Source: JAIPEI01 sp041685835
Lineage (GTDB): Bacteria > Desulfobacterota > DSM-4660 > Desulfatiglandales > HGW-15
DNA length: 5,484 bases
Direction: 5' to 3'
Assembly: GCA_041685835.1 (NCBI GenBank)
Contig: JAWLEX010000169.1
Location: forward strand, 1 to 5,484
Within the stretch, counting starts at the first letter, position 1; the number at the start of each line of letters is the position of its first letter. Positions 5,392-5,484 of the stretch are shown piece after piece. Position numbers and translations under genes: made by a program. Under the pieces are notes generated by a model. The model worked only from the letters and a program-made list of their open reading frames with translations, ran no database searches and was not told where the DNA came from.

Positions 5392-5453
5392 TCGCAGACC
5401 TGCCTCTGCTTGAGGATCAACGCCTTGCCGTCATACACAGCGCCTGAATCCAT
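5388..5453 (-). CDS. Possible 21-codon upstream ORF coupled to the ligase
   Basis: An ATG at 5453 opens a 21-residue frame beginning MDSGAVYDGK and ending QVCE. Its TGA (5390-5388) overlaps the ligase ATG (5391) as ATGA. AAGG lies seven bases before it. A TAA stands immediately before the ATG in the same frame, so the frame could also follow the end of another gene lying beyond the window edge. The peptide matches nothing I recognise. It may serve to couple translation into the ligase, whose own ribosome binding site is weak and can fold in the stem GCAGA-CCTGCC-TCTGC (5394-5409). Confidence 0.25.
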   Translation of the reverse strand: MDSGAVYDGKALILKQRQVCE

Positions 5454-5484
5454 TTAAAAACCTTGACCTTGCTGATTCGCCACC

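Overview
The window reads as a stretch of ordinary-looking chromosome from a GC-rich bacterium. The gene mix (a MEMO/AmmeMemoRadiSam-B type protein, a short membrane M50 protease, a one-domain response regulator and a fatty-acyl-CoA ligase-like enzyme) and the protein style would suit a deltaproteobacterium (Desulfobacterota or Syntrophobacterota). That is inferred from protein flavour only; there is no rRNA or other marker. No tRNA, rRNA, CRISPR array, insertion sequence or integrase was seen.

Layout. (1) 101-952, minus: a MEMO-family protein with a good ribosome binding site, followed by a bulged hairpin at 68-98. (2) 953-1426: a divergent intergenic region with a GC-rich hairpin in the MEMO leader, a possible extended -10 promoter for the plus-strand gene, and a 7-bp hairpin whose loop carries that gene's Shine-Dalgarno sequence. 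(3) 1427-2056, plus: a site-2-protease-like (M50) membrane metalloprotease. (4) 2082-2160: an AT-rich island with a near-consensus sigma-70 promoter. (5) 2157-2995, plus: a two-gene unit joined by an ATGA overlap, made of a 105-aa coiled-coil protein of unknown role and a stand-alone N-terminal asparaginase domain. (6) 3022-3543, minus: a response regulator receiver protein with a C-terminal tail of about 55 residues, convergent with the asparaginase-like gene. (7) 3544-3708: a gap with a structured leader and a 29-codon reading frame that resembles the end of a nitroreductase. (8) 3709-5391, minus: a complete AMP-forming acyl-CoA ligase, preceded by a 21-codon reading frame that overlaps its start by ATGA.

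The genes do not form one evident pathway. The most interesting unit is the 2157-2995 pair: it has its own strong promoter, a tight coupling, an unknown helical protein, and an asparaginase fold that keeps the Thr-Asp-Lys residues but lacks the C-terminal domain and has Phe where the catalytic Tyr is expected. The ligase and response regulator may share a transcript. No partner kinase, and no AMMECR1 or radical SAM partner for the MEMO protein, lies inside the window.
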